A stretch of 64,000 nt of DNA, taken from Erythroxylum novogranatense. Its lineage: Eukaryota > Streptophyta > Magnoliopsida > Malpighiales > Erythroxylaceae. Each line of letters opens with the position of its first letter. Within the stretch, counting starts at the first letter, position 1. The notes under the pieces were generated by a model that worked only from the letters and a program-made list of their open reading frames with translations, was not told the DNA's origin and searched no databases. Both the position numbers and the translations under genes were made by a program. The stretch is from positions 47,136,063 through 47,200,062 of the forward strand of contig CM057233.1 of NCBI GenBank assembly GCA_029891385.1, written 5' to 3'. Shown here piece after piece: positions 21,701 to 33,800 of the stretch.

Positions 21701-22332
21701 CCTGATATTGCTTTTGTTGTTGGTGTACTTGGGAGATACTTGAGCAATCCTGGTGTGGGTCATTGGCAAGCTGTGAAACGAGTTCTGAGGTACCTACAAG
21801 GTACTAAAGATTACATGCTCACTTACAGGATGTCTGATCACCTTGAGGTGACAGGTTATTCTGATTATGATTATGGTGGCTGGGCGATGATCACAAATCC
21901 ACATCAGGATATATCTTCATGCTTGCTGGAGGAGCTGTATCTTGGAAAAGTGTTAAACAAACACTTACAGCAACTTCAACTATGGAAGCAGAGTATGTGG
22001 CTTGTTATGAAGCTACTCGACAGACAATATGGTTGAAGAATTTCATTTCTGAGCTTCATCTTGTGGAGAGTGTTTCTAGACCTCTAACCATATATTGTGA
22101 TAACTCTTCTGTGGTGGGCTTCTCTCAAATATGCAAGAACTCCAAGCGTTCGAAGCATTTTGATACAAAGTATATGTTTGTTAGAGAAAGTTAAGGAGTT
22201 TCGCACTCAGATAGGCATATACCCACCGATCTTATGGTGGCAGATCCTCTAACCAAAGGCTTGACTGTTAAGGTTTTTGTGAATCATGTAACCCGTATGG
22301 TTCTATTTAGATCTTTTGATGCCTTGGATTAG
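18738..22332 (+). pseudogene. Gag-Pol of the nested copia element, disabled
   Basis: A short Gag start (DGINYEDWLESLNLFLAVSN) passes after about 110 codons straight into protease (SWWLDTGATIYVTN, catalytic Asp at 19146). The rest of Gag and its zinc knuckle are missing without loss of frame. The integrase core follows (HTDICGP, VRSDRGGEYYG), but its catalytic Glu is Lys in NGIAKRRNRT (20082-20084). Reverse transcriptase has YVDD at 21344-21355, and RNase H has [19 protein letters not shown] and [10 protein letters not shown]. Stops lie at 19419 (TAA), 19587 (TGA) and 20801 (TAG). Frame changes lie near 20148, 21890 and 22190. Pol ends at TAG 22330-22332. It cannot produce working proteins. 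Confidence 0.9.
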
Positions 22333-22859
22333 TGGGAGTCTGTCTTTTATGTTATTTTTTATAGCAACATTGTATTTGACTATTTTGTTATTCAGTCTAC
22401 AGACTTTTGCATATAATTGTTGCTATTATTCTTGTTGCCATATACTTTGTTGAGATACTGCGCAGATATATGTTTAAATGTTTGTATATATATGGCATTT
22501 TGTTGGAGACATTTTGTACCAAGTCTCATCTTGTTGTTCTGAGATATTTTGTTAAATCTCAATTGGCATCTTGAGTGGATGCTTATGCCATTTTGTTTAG
22601 AATTGCACAAACGGATTACCATTTTGTGTGCATTTCCTTATGACACATTTTGTTTAGGTCATCGAGGTATGGGTATCTTACATATATGTTATTAGTACTC
22701 CTATCGGGTCTGATTTCTATATTGTTGAGGTACTTGTAACCTCATTTTCGACTTATGATTGAGAGATTGTTGACTCTACTTTGACATCTTATTGTGACCA
22801 CATATTGTTATATTAATCTGGGATCTGTTTATGTTATTTAATGATTTTGGTTATGCTAT

Positions 22860-22872
22860 CCAAGTGGGAGAA
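22860..22872 (+). other. Polypurine tract of the nested copia element
   Basis: CCAAGTGGGAGAA lies directly before the 3' LTR start. This is the usual copia form. Confidence 0.85.
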
Positions 22873-23331
22873 TGATAGAATTTTATCATAATTGTGGACT
22901 AGCATAATTGAAATTATTTTGTACAAATCCCGATTAATTAGATGTCAATTGTAATTCTCTTTTTAACGTCTCATTGGGCCTGTGTTCATGGGCTTGCTAT
23001 GATGGGTAGGCTTGACCCATGTATTATAAAGCACAGGAGGTCCTACTGCTAGCCGACCTTTAAAAACACAGTTGCCCATTGAAACTGTATGCGTCTTTTG
23101 CTGATTAAGGATTCGGAATAGCAGTAGCAAATCCTCTGCATCTCTATCGTGTCTCTGTCTTTGTCGCTCTCGCTTGACTTCACATAAAACAACAATGGAT
23201 TCAATATTTCCCCAATTTCTAAGTATTTATCAATCCAATTATTGAATATAGTATGTTGCAATTCTAGGGTTAATTATTTGTATTGATTAATTATGAAATT
23301 AATCTGTATTTTCGGATTGAATTTTCTTTCA
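22873..23331 (+). repeat. 3' LTR of the nested copia element
   Basis: TGATAGAATTTTATCATAAT to TTTTCTTTCA, 459 bp, followed by TSD TAAAT. Confidence 0.9.
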
Positions 23332-23336
23332 TAAAT

Positions 23337-24040
23337 TATATGAAAAAAATTATGCACGGAAAGGTTAGTCAAAATTACTTTGACATTCCTAAATATTTGG
23401 GTGGTCATGATGCATTGCTAAAAGCCAATCTCGATGTATGATTATAAATTGTTTAATTGGAGAATTAAAGATAAATTAAAAGAAATTTTAACATATCTAA
23501 ATTAAATTTTACAATCATTGTCAACATATTTAGAAACCTAATGGGCCTCATATATAAAGTAGGTTAAAGAGAGTAAAATTAATTTAATCAAGTTAGGCTT
23601 GATTGCAAAATTTGAGAAACTTTATGGTTAAATATGAGATATTTAATAAATAAGGATCAATATGAGATATTGAATCTTATATGGGCATAAATGGTATTCA
23701 ATTAGAATTATTTGTAATTCTAATTAAATATTAAAACATTCAAAGCTTATTATAAATAAGCTTAAGCTCTATGGAGCTAGGACTTCTTGCTTAATCATCT
23801 CTGTAAGAGATACAAAATTCTCTCAACCTATTATGTGGGTACCATTAGAGGCCGAACACTTGTGTAGTTACAGTGGTTGAGACAAATCAGTTTCAGAAAT
23901 AAGGTACGGATTAAAATTTGACTTTATTATGATTTATGTTAATCATTTTATAGAATTAAATAGACCTTGATTTTTGGGAAATCAAAAGTTATGAAAATTT
24001 TCGTGATTATTCCGCTGCAATCAGGATCGGATCTCAACTT
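23337..24040 (+). repeat. LTR-like repeat family L, copy 1, right part
   Basis: Continues copy 1 after the copia insertion. AATTATGCACGGAAAGGTTA and TATTTGGGTGGTCATGATGC recur at 32035-32100. Its last part (ATTATTCCGCTGCAATCAGG, then GATCGGATCTCAAC) is the kind of ending I associate with copia LTRs, so I place the LTR end near 24040. No clean primer site follows. A 211-codon open frame across the end (23967-24602) is not supported as a gene. Confidence 0.6.
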
Positions 24041-24341
24041 GATTTTTCAACAATATTATCATAGTAGATTTTATTTCTATAATTTGATTAAAACATATGT
24101 GATTGTTATTGATCGAAAATTTGGAATTGAAACCCAAAAACCTAAACGATCCGAAGATCATAATTGTTTTGAAATTCTAGAATTTGGTTTGGGATTTTTG
24201 TGCATGATTATGCCTGATTTATGCGTATGCAAGGCTTATGAAAAATTGAATAAGCATCTGCTCCTTTGTTGTTTGTGTTTGTTCTGGAATGAAATTTTTC
24301 CCAGTTTTTTATGCTTGTCCCTACTGTTTGCATTCGCTAAA

Positions 24342-24457
24342 GGTCAAAATCACAAGCAGTTTGTACCGCCGCTAGTGATGAGTTCATGGTGTTGCTACTG
24401 GTCAAAATCACAAGCAGTTTGTACCGCCGCTAGTGATGAGTTCATGGTGTTGCTACT
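24342..24457. repeat. 58-bp perfect tandem duplication
   Basis: The unit beginning GGTCAAAATCACAAGCAGTT occurs twice, at 24342 and 24400, with no difference that I can see. It is a recent slip or duplication in otherwise old sequence. Confidence 0.85.
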
Positions 24458-24606
24458 GGTAAATCTTGGAGTCATGGTGGAGACCGAAACGTGGAGACAG
24501 CGTGCGGCAGAAGCATGGTGGTTGGAGACTCAACAAGTTACGGGCTATTTGGTAAAATGGAATAGCCATTCCATTCCTAATACATTCTTGACATATTCCT
24601 AAACCT

Positions 24607-25819
24607 GCGTTTGGTTAAAAGCGGAGATAGGAATAATTAAGCTTCAGTAATAACTATTCTTCAAATTTGAAGAATACACAAACCCAACCCCAACCCCAAC
24701 CCATCTTTAGCTATTCGAAGAATCGCTCTTCTTGTTGAAGACAACTTTGTCCTCTCATGTTCCAACCCCAGAAACTTCATCTCCTTCTTTGACGATGAAA
24801 AATCTTCAAGCCTCCTCTTATCCTCTTATATTCAAGCCTTCGAAATCTCCCACTTCTTCAACATGTGATGTTCTCTTCTCCAGTTCGTGATTCCTGATCT
24901 ACCATTTCCAGATTCTAGGTGTAAGAATTCTTACACAACAAAAGACTTCATCTTCTTAGTCCACAGACATCCCAACGTATAAGTGATACCCAATTTCTAT
25001 ATATATATATATGTACTTAACAACCCTCTTCGTCCTTTCTCTTAATTTCTTATTCTGAGTTTGTTTTAGCCCACCTATAATTTTAACTCCACAAGAAGTT
25101 CGTTCCTTTTTTTTGGTAATTTCTTTGTCTCTTTTTTTTTGGGTAATATCTTTGACCCAGATATTTGGGCAAATGCTAACTTTTCCATCTGAGTATTGAA
25201 GATTGTTCACTTTTTTAGCTTTTTGTTGAATTGGGCCTTGCAAAGAGACATAGGTAACGTAAAATGAGGTTTTTGGCTGATGTAACAACACTAAAGAGAG
25301 CTCAAAAGATTGGTGCATGTTTTTCTGCTTTAGGTCCTAAGATGATGAGGATAGAGGGTCGCAAAGGGGCTAATAAAGAGAGAGCAAGATGAAGAACAGA
25401 GATTGTAAGCCATAGCTCTCTTCACAGCCTCCTAATCTTCTTCTTCTTCTCAAGTGTGCAGTAGGCTTTTAACAATATGGCCTCGGAGACCTTATTAAGT
25501 GAAAGTTCGAAACTTCCATAAAAAATAATTGCCAGTGAAATCTATGAAACTTTATTCAATTGAAAATTCTTTATTATATTTGAAATTAACTCTAAAAATT
25601 GTCATAAAAACATAATAATAATAACAATAACAATAATAATAATAATAGAAGAAGAAGAGGAAGAAGATTAATAATAATAAGGAATTTAATAATCACACTA
25701 ATAATAAAAAGTAATTTTGTATAATAATGATAATAAAATAATAAAAAAGGAAATTAATTTTGTATAATAATAATAATAATATTATTATTATTAAGAATAA
25801 TAATAAGTAGAAAATTTAT

Positions 25820-25868
<49 letters not shown>

Positions 25869-26268
25869 GAAGAAGAAGAAGAAGAAGAATAAAATAAAAT
25901 TAATAACAATAATAATAAATAGAAAATTTATAACAATAATTAATAATAATAATAATAATACGTACAAAATTTATTATAATATTTAATAAGAATAAGAATA
26001 ATAAAGTTAATAATAATAATAATAAGATGAAGATGAAGATGAAGAAGAAGATAATAATAATAGTAATAAGGGCATTTTGGTCTTTTTACTTATTCCTTTC
26101 TTATTCCAATTTTATATTTTCAAACCAAACATCAAAATAGAAATTCTTTATATATTCTATTCCTTAAACCAAACAAATAATACTCATTCTATTTTATTTT
26201 CATCTTTTCTATTCCTAGGAATAACTATTTTATTCCCTATCTATTTCATTCCTTGAACCAAACAGGTA
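24607..26268. mobile_element. Candidate non-autonomous TIR element
   Basis: The left end GCGTTTGGTTAAAAGCGGAG then ATAGGAATAA is mirrored at the right by TTATTCCCTATCTATTTCAT then TCCTTGAACCAAACAGG. That gives imperfect inverted ends of about 45 bp rich in TTTGGTT and GGAATA. The interior has a CCCAACC run at about 24684, a (AT)n run near 25005 and the trinucleotide tract. No transposase was seen. The target duplication is unclear, so the class is open. Confidence 0.4.
25612..26068. repeat. Long (AAT)n / (GAA)n microsatellite tract
   Basis: About 450 bp dominated by AAT and TAA trinucleotides with inserted GAAGAA blocks. It is low-complexity sequence likely to vary in length. Confidence 0.9.
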
Positions 26269-26269
26269 A

Positions 26270-29200
26270 TTAGGAACTCAGTAACATGGGAAGTAAGAAG
26301 CGAATAGTATACATGAGCACCTTATTTATTTGTCCCATCATGAATAGGAATAAGAAGTGGGCAGAGAAGTGAAGAAGATGGTTTTGTTTGGGTTTTAATT
26401 TTTTAAAGACTTAATTCTTATTAAATGAGTTTAATTGAAGTTAAGTAAGTTTAAATTCCTAACAAATTTGAAACGGTGTTTTTTAATTGTTTGAAAATTG
26501 TTTTCAAGGGTTGATTTTATTAGGAATGTTTTAGAAGTTAATTTAAATTTTCAAGATGTTGAATTATTAAATTAAATTAATCATCAAATCAATTTCAAAA
26601 TTAACAAAATTATTTTATTAATTCTATTAAGATTAATAATTATATTCATTCTTATTTAATTTTAAAAATAGTTTTAAAATTAGAATTAATTAGTTTCAAT
26701 TATATTGAAATTAATTAATTGGAAAAGTTGTTTCTAAAATTAGAATTAATTATTTTCAATTAGATTGAAATTAATTAATTAGACTTCTTAAAATTACGAA
26801 AAAAATTTTCTTAAATTATTAAGAAAATGTTTCTTAATTAAATTTATTTATTTCAATTTCAATGAGATAAATTAAATTATTAATTTTATTTTTAGAGAAT
26901 TATTATTTTATTTACTTAGAAATTTTTCTTTATTTATAAATAATAACTTTCTTGATTTATTAGAAAGGATATTATCTTGATTAAATTTTGAAAAGTGTTT
27001 TCATTTATTTATCAAGAAAAGGAACTTTCTTTAATATTTTAAAATGGCTTTCTAACTTATTAAATAGAGATTTTCTAATTAGTCAAGAAATAAATATCTA
27101 AATAAATAATATATAATAGCTTTATTAATTAAATTTAAAAGTGTTTTATTTAATTTTGAAAGTAGTTTCCTTTTAATTTTAGAAAATAGTTTTCTAATTG
27201 GATTAGAATATGTTACTTATATAATTTTGAAAAGAGTTTTCTAAATTATAATAAGTAAGAAATACAATTTATTGAAAATTGTTTTCAATTAAATTTTATC
27301 AAAGGAGTCAAGATAATTGGAAATAGTTTTCAATTGGTTTTGAAAATTGTTTTCACCTCAAATTAAATTCTTATTTAGAATAGGAATTTAATTATTTAGG
27401 AATCAATAATTTTAATCTAATTTAAGTTTTTCAAGGAGTTGGAAATGTTATTTTAGATTATGAAGATCAATAACTAGAATCAAACGAAGTTTGAAATTTT
27501 ATGCATATGATTTGATTATGAGTGCCTAAGATGCATACTTTATTTATAGGGTTGATATTTATATTGGATGTATGATAAATTGTATGTTTTATGTATGTAA
27601 TATTTTACATGCAATATGTATTTGATGAGACGAACAAAATTAAATCCCCTGTTAAAATATTAAGTACACATTTAGAATCTAATTGTTGCCTTCCATTATT
27701 ATAAGAATAAACTAGAGTTTTGTTTATTATAGGCTTATTGAGTAAACTCAAGGCCGCTTTAACCTGAACATGTTTAGTCTTATGATAATTCATTCTACTT
27801 AATTAAATTTGTGTGATTTGGATGAGCAAACTCGTGATCATATAAATTTAGTGGCAAGGTTATGAACAATATATATATATATATATAAGATATATTTTGG
27901 CCAGAATTGTCACCTAACAGATCTAGGAGTCATATGAGATGTGATTGATAAAATTGTTATCTACGTAATTTAAGTCTAGTTGGTTTGTTGACTAAACTCA
28001 AGGTCAATTATATTTGAATGGGATCCTAACGCACTAGAGAGATTAAAGTAATCTTTCCAAATAGTTGTGAGGGCTATTATTTCGAATAGCATAGTGGGAG
28101 TAACCAAATGCATGATTAAAGTCTTAATAGTCATGGCATTTAATTGATTACTCGCTTTTCTTAAATTTATATTTTGTTCTTAGTGAAATTCACCTTGTTT
28201 AGTATACCTGATGCTAAGTTAATGAACCCAAGTTCTTAGACATAGGATATATTTGAGAAAAGTTCTTAAAAGTTGGATAGAAAATTGTATGTTCATTATG
28301 CAATTTTGCTATAATCCTAATTGAGGATATGGTAAAGAAGTTGTAGAGATATGTCAAAATCATATAGATGACAAAATGTATTGACATTTTAAGTTGACTA
28401 ATGTCTCGTAAACTTTGATGACGACATGTAAGATGTATGTCAACACCATGATAACAAAATATAAAAAGGTTACATGAAGTAAGGTTGAAAGGTATAGTAC
28501 CTTAATGAAATTTTTCCACTTAATTTAGCCTACTAAAAGCATAATTGTGGGCTACAATAAAATGCTTAGCAATAGTATGATAATAGTTGTCATTAAAAGA
28601 AAGCAATTGCATGACTTTTCTTGCATATATGTGATATGATATAGATCATATGAATTTCTAGTTCGTGCTTATATATATCTGATACTGAATTTCGATTCAA
28701 CATTATTGTAATGTTCAAAGCATGATAAGAAATATATTGTTAAGTAAAAGTAGATGATCCAAGTTTATGCAAATAGTTTGTATATGTATTGAATGAAGAA
28801 GACTTATGCTTAACATAAATTGATAGAATAAAAAGTTGGACAACCAAGATTATCCTTATATGCCATTTTAGTTAAATCAACATAACAAGAATCATAAAAT
28901 TACATGCTACGATATATGTATCCTTTTGATTATGAATCATATGAAACTTGTCAAGTTGAAAAATAACCAAATCGACCTTTGGTGAAAAGATGATGATGGT
29001 GTTGAATGGTTAAATCTTATACATGTGATGTATTAGATGGAATAACAACTCACAAAAGGATAATATTTTATTTCATTTTATTATTAATGAATTTGTATGA
29101 TATATTCATTTATATTAAATGAAATAATGATTTAAAAATTTGAAAAGTTCAAGTTACTTAAATCTAAGTAGAAATAAAGCATTGAGAATGCTAAAGCACT

Positions 29201-29300
29201 TTAATGAGATCACCGTGGGAAGTTTTAAATTTTTGGTTATCTATAGGGAATAATATTCTTTAGTGAATTCCTTCACAACTAAATTCATAAGTCTATGGAT
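26270..29300. other. Non-coding interior of an old retroelement
   Basis: AT-rich sequence without any frame I can support. Stretches such as ACTAAACTCAAGGTCA and GATCCTAACGCACTAGAGAG look like old element sequence, repeated in style but not coding. A (AT)n run lies near 27871-27889. It lies between two copies of repeat family L, which is why I read it as interior of a large non-coding LTR element. Confidence 0.4.
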
Positions 29301-29302
29301 TT

Positions 29303-30777
29303 ATGTAAGGAGTAAAATACAATGCGAGATATTATATGATGCAATAGAATTTCTTTTATAGCAATGCTTGGTATAATGACATACCTTCTATAGTTCCAAT
29401 TAAATCAATTAGCAAGATTTTATATTAGATATGAAACACTAAGTTTTTGAAATAGTTAAAGCTAATGATTTAAAGATGTGATGCTTAGTTGAAGCATATA
29501 TTATCCATTTAGTTTAGAACTAAATTGAATAACATATATTATCCACTTAGTTTAGAACTAAATTGAGTAATAAAGTGTTATGAGATATCCAAAAGGTTGG
29601 ATATAATCTTACAGACCTATTGTACAAATTATTTGATTCCATGTATACTGATAGAAGAATGGTTCTCAAGATAAGTAATGGGAGTAAGAAGGAATTTGAA
29701 AGGTTCAAATCTCATAACATTACATCTAATTGGAACTAATGCCTTTAATGATACATTTGATATATACTTGAAAGGCGATGAGACATTGAAAGATTCACTT
29801 TTATGACGAATTCAAAGAGTTTTTTTGAAGATGATTATGAATTTATCATATCTACAAGAAGGCTAGTGAGAGTATAGTTGTTCTTTTCAATGGGAGTATC
29901 TGGAGACATACTGCTCACAGAGAACAATAATTCTAACTTTTAATTGTTAAAAACACAATTTTTCAAGAAAAACTCTTGTTGGATATGAAAAGGTAACAAT
30001 TTAATTATGGGAATTAAATCTATAGAGATAGATTGGACGTATGTAAGGAGTAAAATACAATATGAGATAGTTTATGATACAATAGTATTTCTTTTATAGC
30101 AATGCCTAGTATAATGATGTACCTTCTATAGTTCCAAGTAAATTAGTTAGCAAGATTTCACATTAGATATGAAACGTTTAGTTTTGAAATAGTTAAAGCT
30201 AATGATTTAAAGATGTGATGCTTAGTTGAAGCATATATTATCCATTTAGTTTAGAACTAAATTGAATAATATATATTATCCATTTAGTTTAGAACTAAAT
30301 TGAGTAATAAAGCGTTATGAGATATCCAAAAGGTTGGATATAATCTTACAAACCCATTGAACAAATTGTTTGATTCAATGCATACTGATAGAAAAATGGT
30401 TCTCAAGATAAGTAGTAGGAGTAAGAAGCAATTTGAAACGTTCAAATCTCATAACATTACATCTAATTGGAACTAATGCCTTTAATGATACATTTGATAT
30501 ATAGTTGAAAGGCGACGAGACATTGAAAGATTCACTTTCATGATGAATTCAAAGAGTTTTTTTTAAGATGATTATGAATTTATCATATCTGCAAGAAGGT
30601 TAGTGGGAGTATAGTTGTTCTTTTCAATGGGAGTATCTAGAGACATACTGCTCACAGAGAACAATAATTCTAACTTTTAATTGTTAAAAACACAATTTTC
30701 CAAGAAAAACTCTTGTTGGATATGAAAAGATAAAAATGTAATTATGGGAATTAAATCTATAGAGATAGATTGGACGC
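29303..30777. repeat. 738-bp direct tandem duplication
   Basis: ATGTAAGGAGTAAAATACAA starts at 29303 and again at 30041, and both copies end TCTATAGAGATAGATTGGAC. The copies differ by scattered substitutions and small indels. Each copy also holds an internal doublet of about 40 bp around the palindrome TTAGTTTAGAACTAAA. Neither copy is coding. Confidence 0.8.
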
Positions 30778-31944
30778 TGTTATCTTATTTAAAGTCTAAG
30801 TGCATAGATAATGTACTAAAGACGTTTAGTATTAAAGATATCGATATTTGTAAAGTATTAAAGATATTCATTACTCTATGTGTGAGTTGATATTTGAGTT
30901 CAAGATGATAAGGATATAACTTTATAAGTAAATCTTAATTAAGGTTTATTTACTTAGAATAAAATCATTTAATATTGGAAAAGTTCCAATGTAACAAATG
31001 GTTGCTAATTAAACCATAATACATTTTTCGTTTAATAGACATAATTAATTGGATCAACAAGTTCTTTAGTGAACTTAATTTAGTTTCTTTACATTGTTCA
31101 AGACAGTAATGTACTGTAGAATATTATATCCATTAGGCATGCATAAGGAGCTAATGTTTCATCAAATATCCAAGAATGTGTTTAGGCCAATTTTCTTAAT
31201 TATGATGATAATTAAGATGAGAGTTGTAGGATTTAATCAAGTGCTCACTATAGAGAATCTTGTAGAATTCTCTCATTAAGCCACTGTCCTAACAGTAGAA
31301 TAATTGTCATATGGTCATATGGTATTAGATACTTAAATGATTGGCTTAGTATAAGTAGGAGATTGTTCGTTTATTCCCTACAACCAATCACTTTGGTTGT
31401 AGTTTAGTGACAAATTATTTAAAAGCATTCTTTATCTTGTACATGTTTAGAGAATCAAAAAAGACTAGTACATGTTTTCTTTTTTCTTATGAAGGAAGAA
31501 GCCGATCTCATAGGATAAAGTATAGAGATACTTAAACAAATATGTGGGTGCTTGCTAGAAAACAAGTTCATTGAACAGACCCGGTATGAGAAATCAATTT
31601 GAAACATTACTTGTATATCTATGAAATTTTCATTGTGATGATTGTATAAGTAATTATTTGACTTGAGGTCATCAAAGTTATCCTGTATAGGGATTGCTAT
31701 GTTTTGATACTACTATGATCTATTTAATCATAGGTCCTTTAATTAGTAGTCATTAGATGTAGCATGAACTATATGGAGATAGTTGAATGATCAAGATAGG
31801 ATTCATCACCCTAAAGTAATTAGGAAAAATATTTTTTTGTTCTCGATTAGTATTGATTCAAGAAATCCTTAGCCAAAGTGAAAGGATGCTTTATAAATAG
31901 TTTACAAATGTCATTAATTGAATCGATGCTAATAGCAGAGAACT
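30778..31944. other. Non-coding retroelement sequence
   Basis: No supported gene. A GTAGGAGATTGTT stretch near 31356 has the look of a worn polypurine tract. Confidence 0.35.
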
Positions 31945-32473
31945 AATATGATTAGTCAAAATAGAGTAGATATTAAAGTCAAGTTCTGTGTTTAATCGGA
32001 ATAATGTATGATGAAAGGATTGAATTATACAAAAAAATTATGCGCAGAAAGGTTAGTCAAAATCACTTTGACATTGCTAAATATTTGGGTGGTCATGATG
32101 CATGACTAGACGTTAATCTTAATCTATGATTATAAATTGTTTAATTAGAGAATTAAATATAAATTAAAAATACTTTTAATTTATCTAATTTTAATTATAA
32201 AGTAAAATTTGATTTTATAATCATTGCCAACATATTTGGGAACCTAATGAGTCTCACATATAGAATAGGTTAAAAAGAGCAAAATTAATTTAATCAAATT
32301 GGACTAGATTGCAAAGTTTGAGAAATGTTATAAAGTAAAATTTGATTTTATAATCATTGTCAACATATTTGGGAATCTAATGAATCTCACGTATATAATG
32401 GGTTAAAGAAAACAAATTATTTTAATCAAGTTGGACTTAATTGTAAAGTTTGAGAAATGTTATGATTAAACAG
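31945..32473 (+). repeat. LTR-like repeat family L, copy 2 (truncated)
   Basis: Aligns with 16979-17050 plus 23337-23630 through CAAAATAGAGTAGATATTAA and TATTTGGGTGGTCATGATGC. It contains an internal duplication of about 127 bp (AAAGTAAAATTTGATTTTAT and following, near 32200 and 32331). It stops at 32473, where a different tandem array begins. Same orientation as copy 1. Confidence 0.7.
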
Positions 32474-33245
32474 AACTCGGATTCAAACGTTCTATAGATT
32501 AATAGAAAGAGGACTTCAAAATCTACAACCCCCATGAAGACCTGAAAGACGAATTTTATCATCTAGAGGATCAAATTTGGACGAGAAGATGTTGTAGCCA
32601 AACTAAGACGAACCTAACGTCATACCAAGACGAAGCTGACGTCAAACTAAGACGAAAGGTAAAACTTTCTCTAAAGAACTCAGATTCAGACGTTCTATAG
32701 ATGAATAGAAAGAGGATTTCAAGATATACAACTGTCATGAAGACTTTAAAGGCCAATTCTATCATCTAGAGGATCAAATTTCGAGCAGAAGATGTTCTAG
32801 CCAAAATAAGACGATGCTGACGTCAAACTAAGATGAAGCTGACATCATACTAAGACGAAGGCTAGAACTTTCTGTACAGAACTCAAATTTAGATGTTATA
32901 TAGATGAATAGAAAGAGGACTTCAAGATATACCACTCTCATGAAGACCTCAAAGACCAATTCCTTCATCTAGAGGATCAAATTTTAACCAGAAGATGTTC
33001 TAGCCAAACTAAGATGTTGCTGACGTCAAACTAAGACGAAGCTGACGTCATACTAAGATGAAGACTAGAACTTTTTATACAGAATTTGGATTCAGACGTT
33101 CTATAGATGAATAGAAAGAGGACTTCAAGATCTACAACTCTTATGAAGACCTTAAAGACCAATTCTGTCATCTAGAAGATCAAATTTAGACCAGAAGATG
33201 TTATAGCCAAACTAAGAAGAAGTTGACGTCATACTAAGACGAATC
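32474..33245. repeat. 203-bp tandem array with TGACGTCA palindromes
   Basis: The unit starting AACTCGGATTCAAACGTTCT begins at 32474, 32677, 32880 and 33083, an even period of 203 bp, with the last copy shortened. Each unit ends in a cluster of CTAAGACGAAGCTGACGTC. Exact TGACGTCA octamers lie at 32637, 32818, 33021, 33043 and 33224. This octamer is a canonical bZIP/TGA-factor (as-1-like) site. The array lies directly upstream of the leader and genes that follow, so it may be an upstream regulatory region of that element. Confidence 0.8.
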
Positions 33246-33519
33246 AATCTTTACAACTTTTAAAGCTCGTATCTCCCAACTCCAATATCCAAAATGTTAA
33301 TTGCATCAAGGAGCTCAAAATGACCATCTCCTTATTAATTCATTAATTAATTAATTGAAACGATAATTAGCTTAACATAAGGGCAGAGACAAAAGTAACA
33401 TATAGTGCACAGATAAAAGTAAGTCAACGGTAAGACGAAATGTATAGGCAAAAGTGAGACAAAGCGGAGAGGCAAAACATCAGACGATTGAAACAAAAAT
33501 AAGAGCAAGGTTCGTTAGA

Positions 33520-33800
33520 GTTAACAATAACAATAACGACAGTGACAGCTGGTAATTTCCGTCACGAAAAAGTTTTGGAGGGAAAGCGTGTCAGAGCCTT
33601 GAGAATACTACCTAGTCTAGAAGTCTCATCGCTCATAACATACGCTGAGATCGACTCTTAAAGAACTCTCGAGAAAAACTTTTCATTACTCTATTTCGAT
33701 ATTAAACCTTCCCTTGCTGTCACTCTCAATTTCAGAAATTAACTTCATCTCTTTCAGAAATACATTTGTGCATTTAGTTATTTGTTAACCACGAAAAGAA
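33520..33800 (+). promoter_or_regulatory. Leader of env-like gene 1, duplicated at gene 2
   Basis: GACAGCTGGTAATTTCC followed by AAGTTTTGGAGGGA recurs at about 36393-36435 (TACAGCTGGTAACTTTTGG). In both places it is followed by a pyrimidine-rich leader and the env-like start codon. The repeat shows that the duplicated unit included 5' flanking DNA. Confidence 0.55.

Larger units (their letters stand above)
17051..23331 (+). mobile_element. Complete Ty1/copia LTR retrotransposon, nested, TSD TAAAT
   Basis: A 6.28-kb element bounded by LTRs of 455 and 459 bp, each TGATAGAATT...TTTCTTTCA. Identical 5-bp target duplications TAAAT lie at 17046-17050 and 23332-23336. It has a primer site just after the left LTR and a purine tract just before the right one. 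The internal genes keep the copia order protease, integrase, reverse transcriptase and RNase H, but are disabled. The LTRs differ at some tens of positions by eye, including a cluster near 17215-17280, so the insertion is not recent. It landed inside repeat family L, copy 1. Confidence 0.95.

Noticed and set aside
23967..24602. 211-codon open frame
   Set aside because: It spans the end of an LTR-like repeat and an internal 58-bp tandem duplication. Its translation has no domain or family pattern.
24684..24705. Interstitial telomere-like repeat
   Set aside because: The unit is CCCAACC-like, not the plant telomere CCCTAAA, and only about three units are present.
32474..33245. CRISPR-like regular array
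   Set aside because: The whole 203-bp unit is repeated, with no short repeat plus unique spacer pattern, and the setting is a plant genome.
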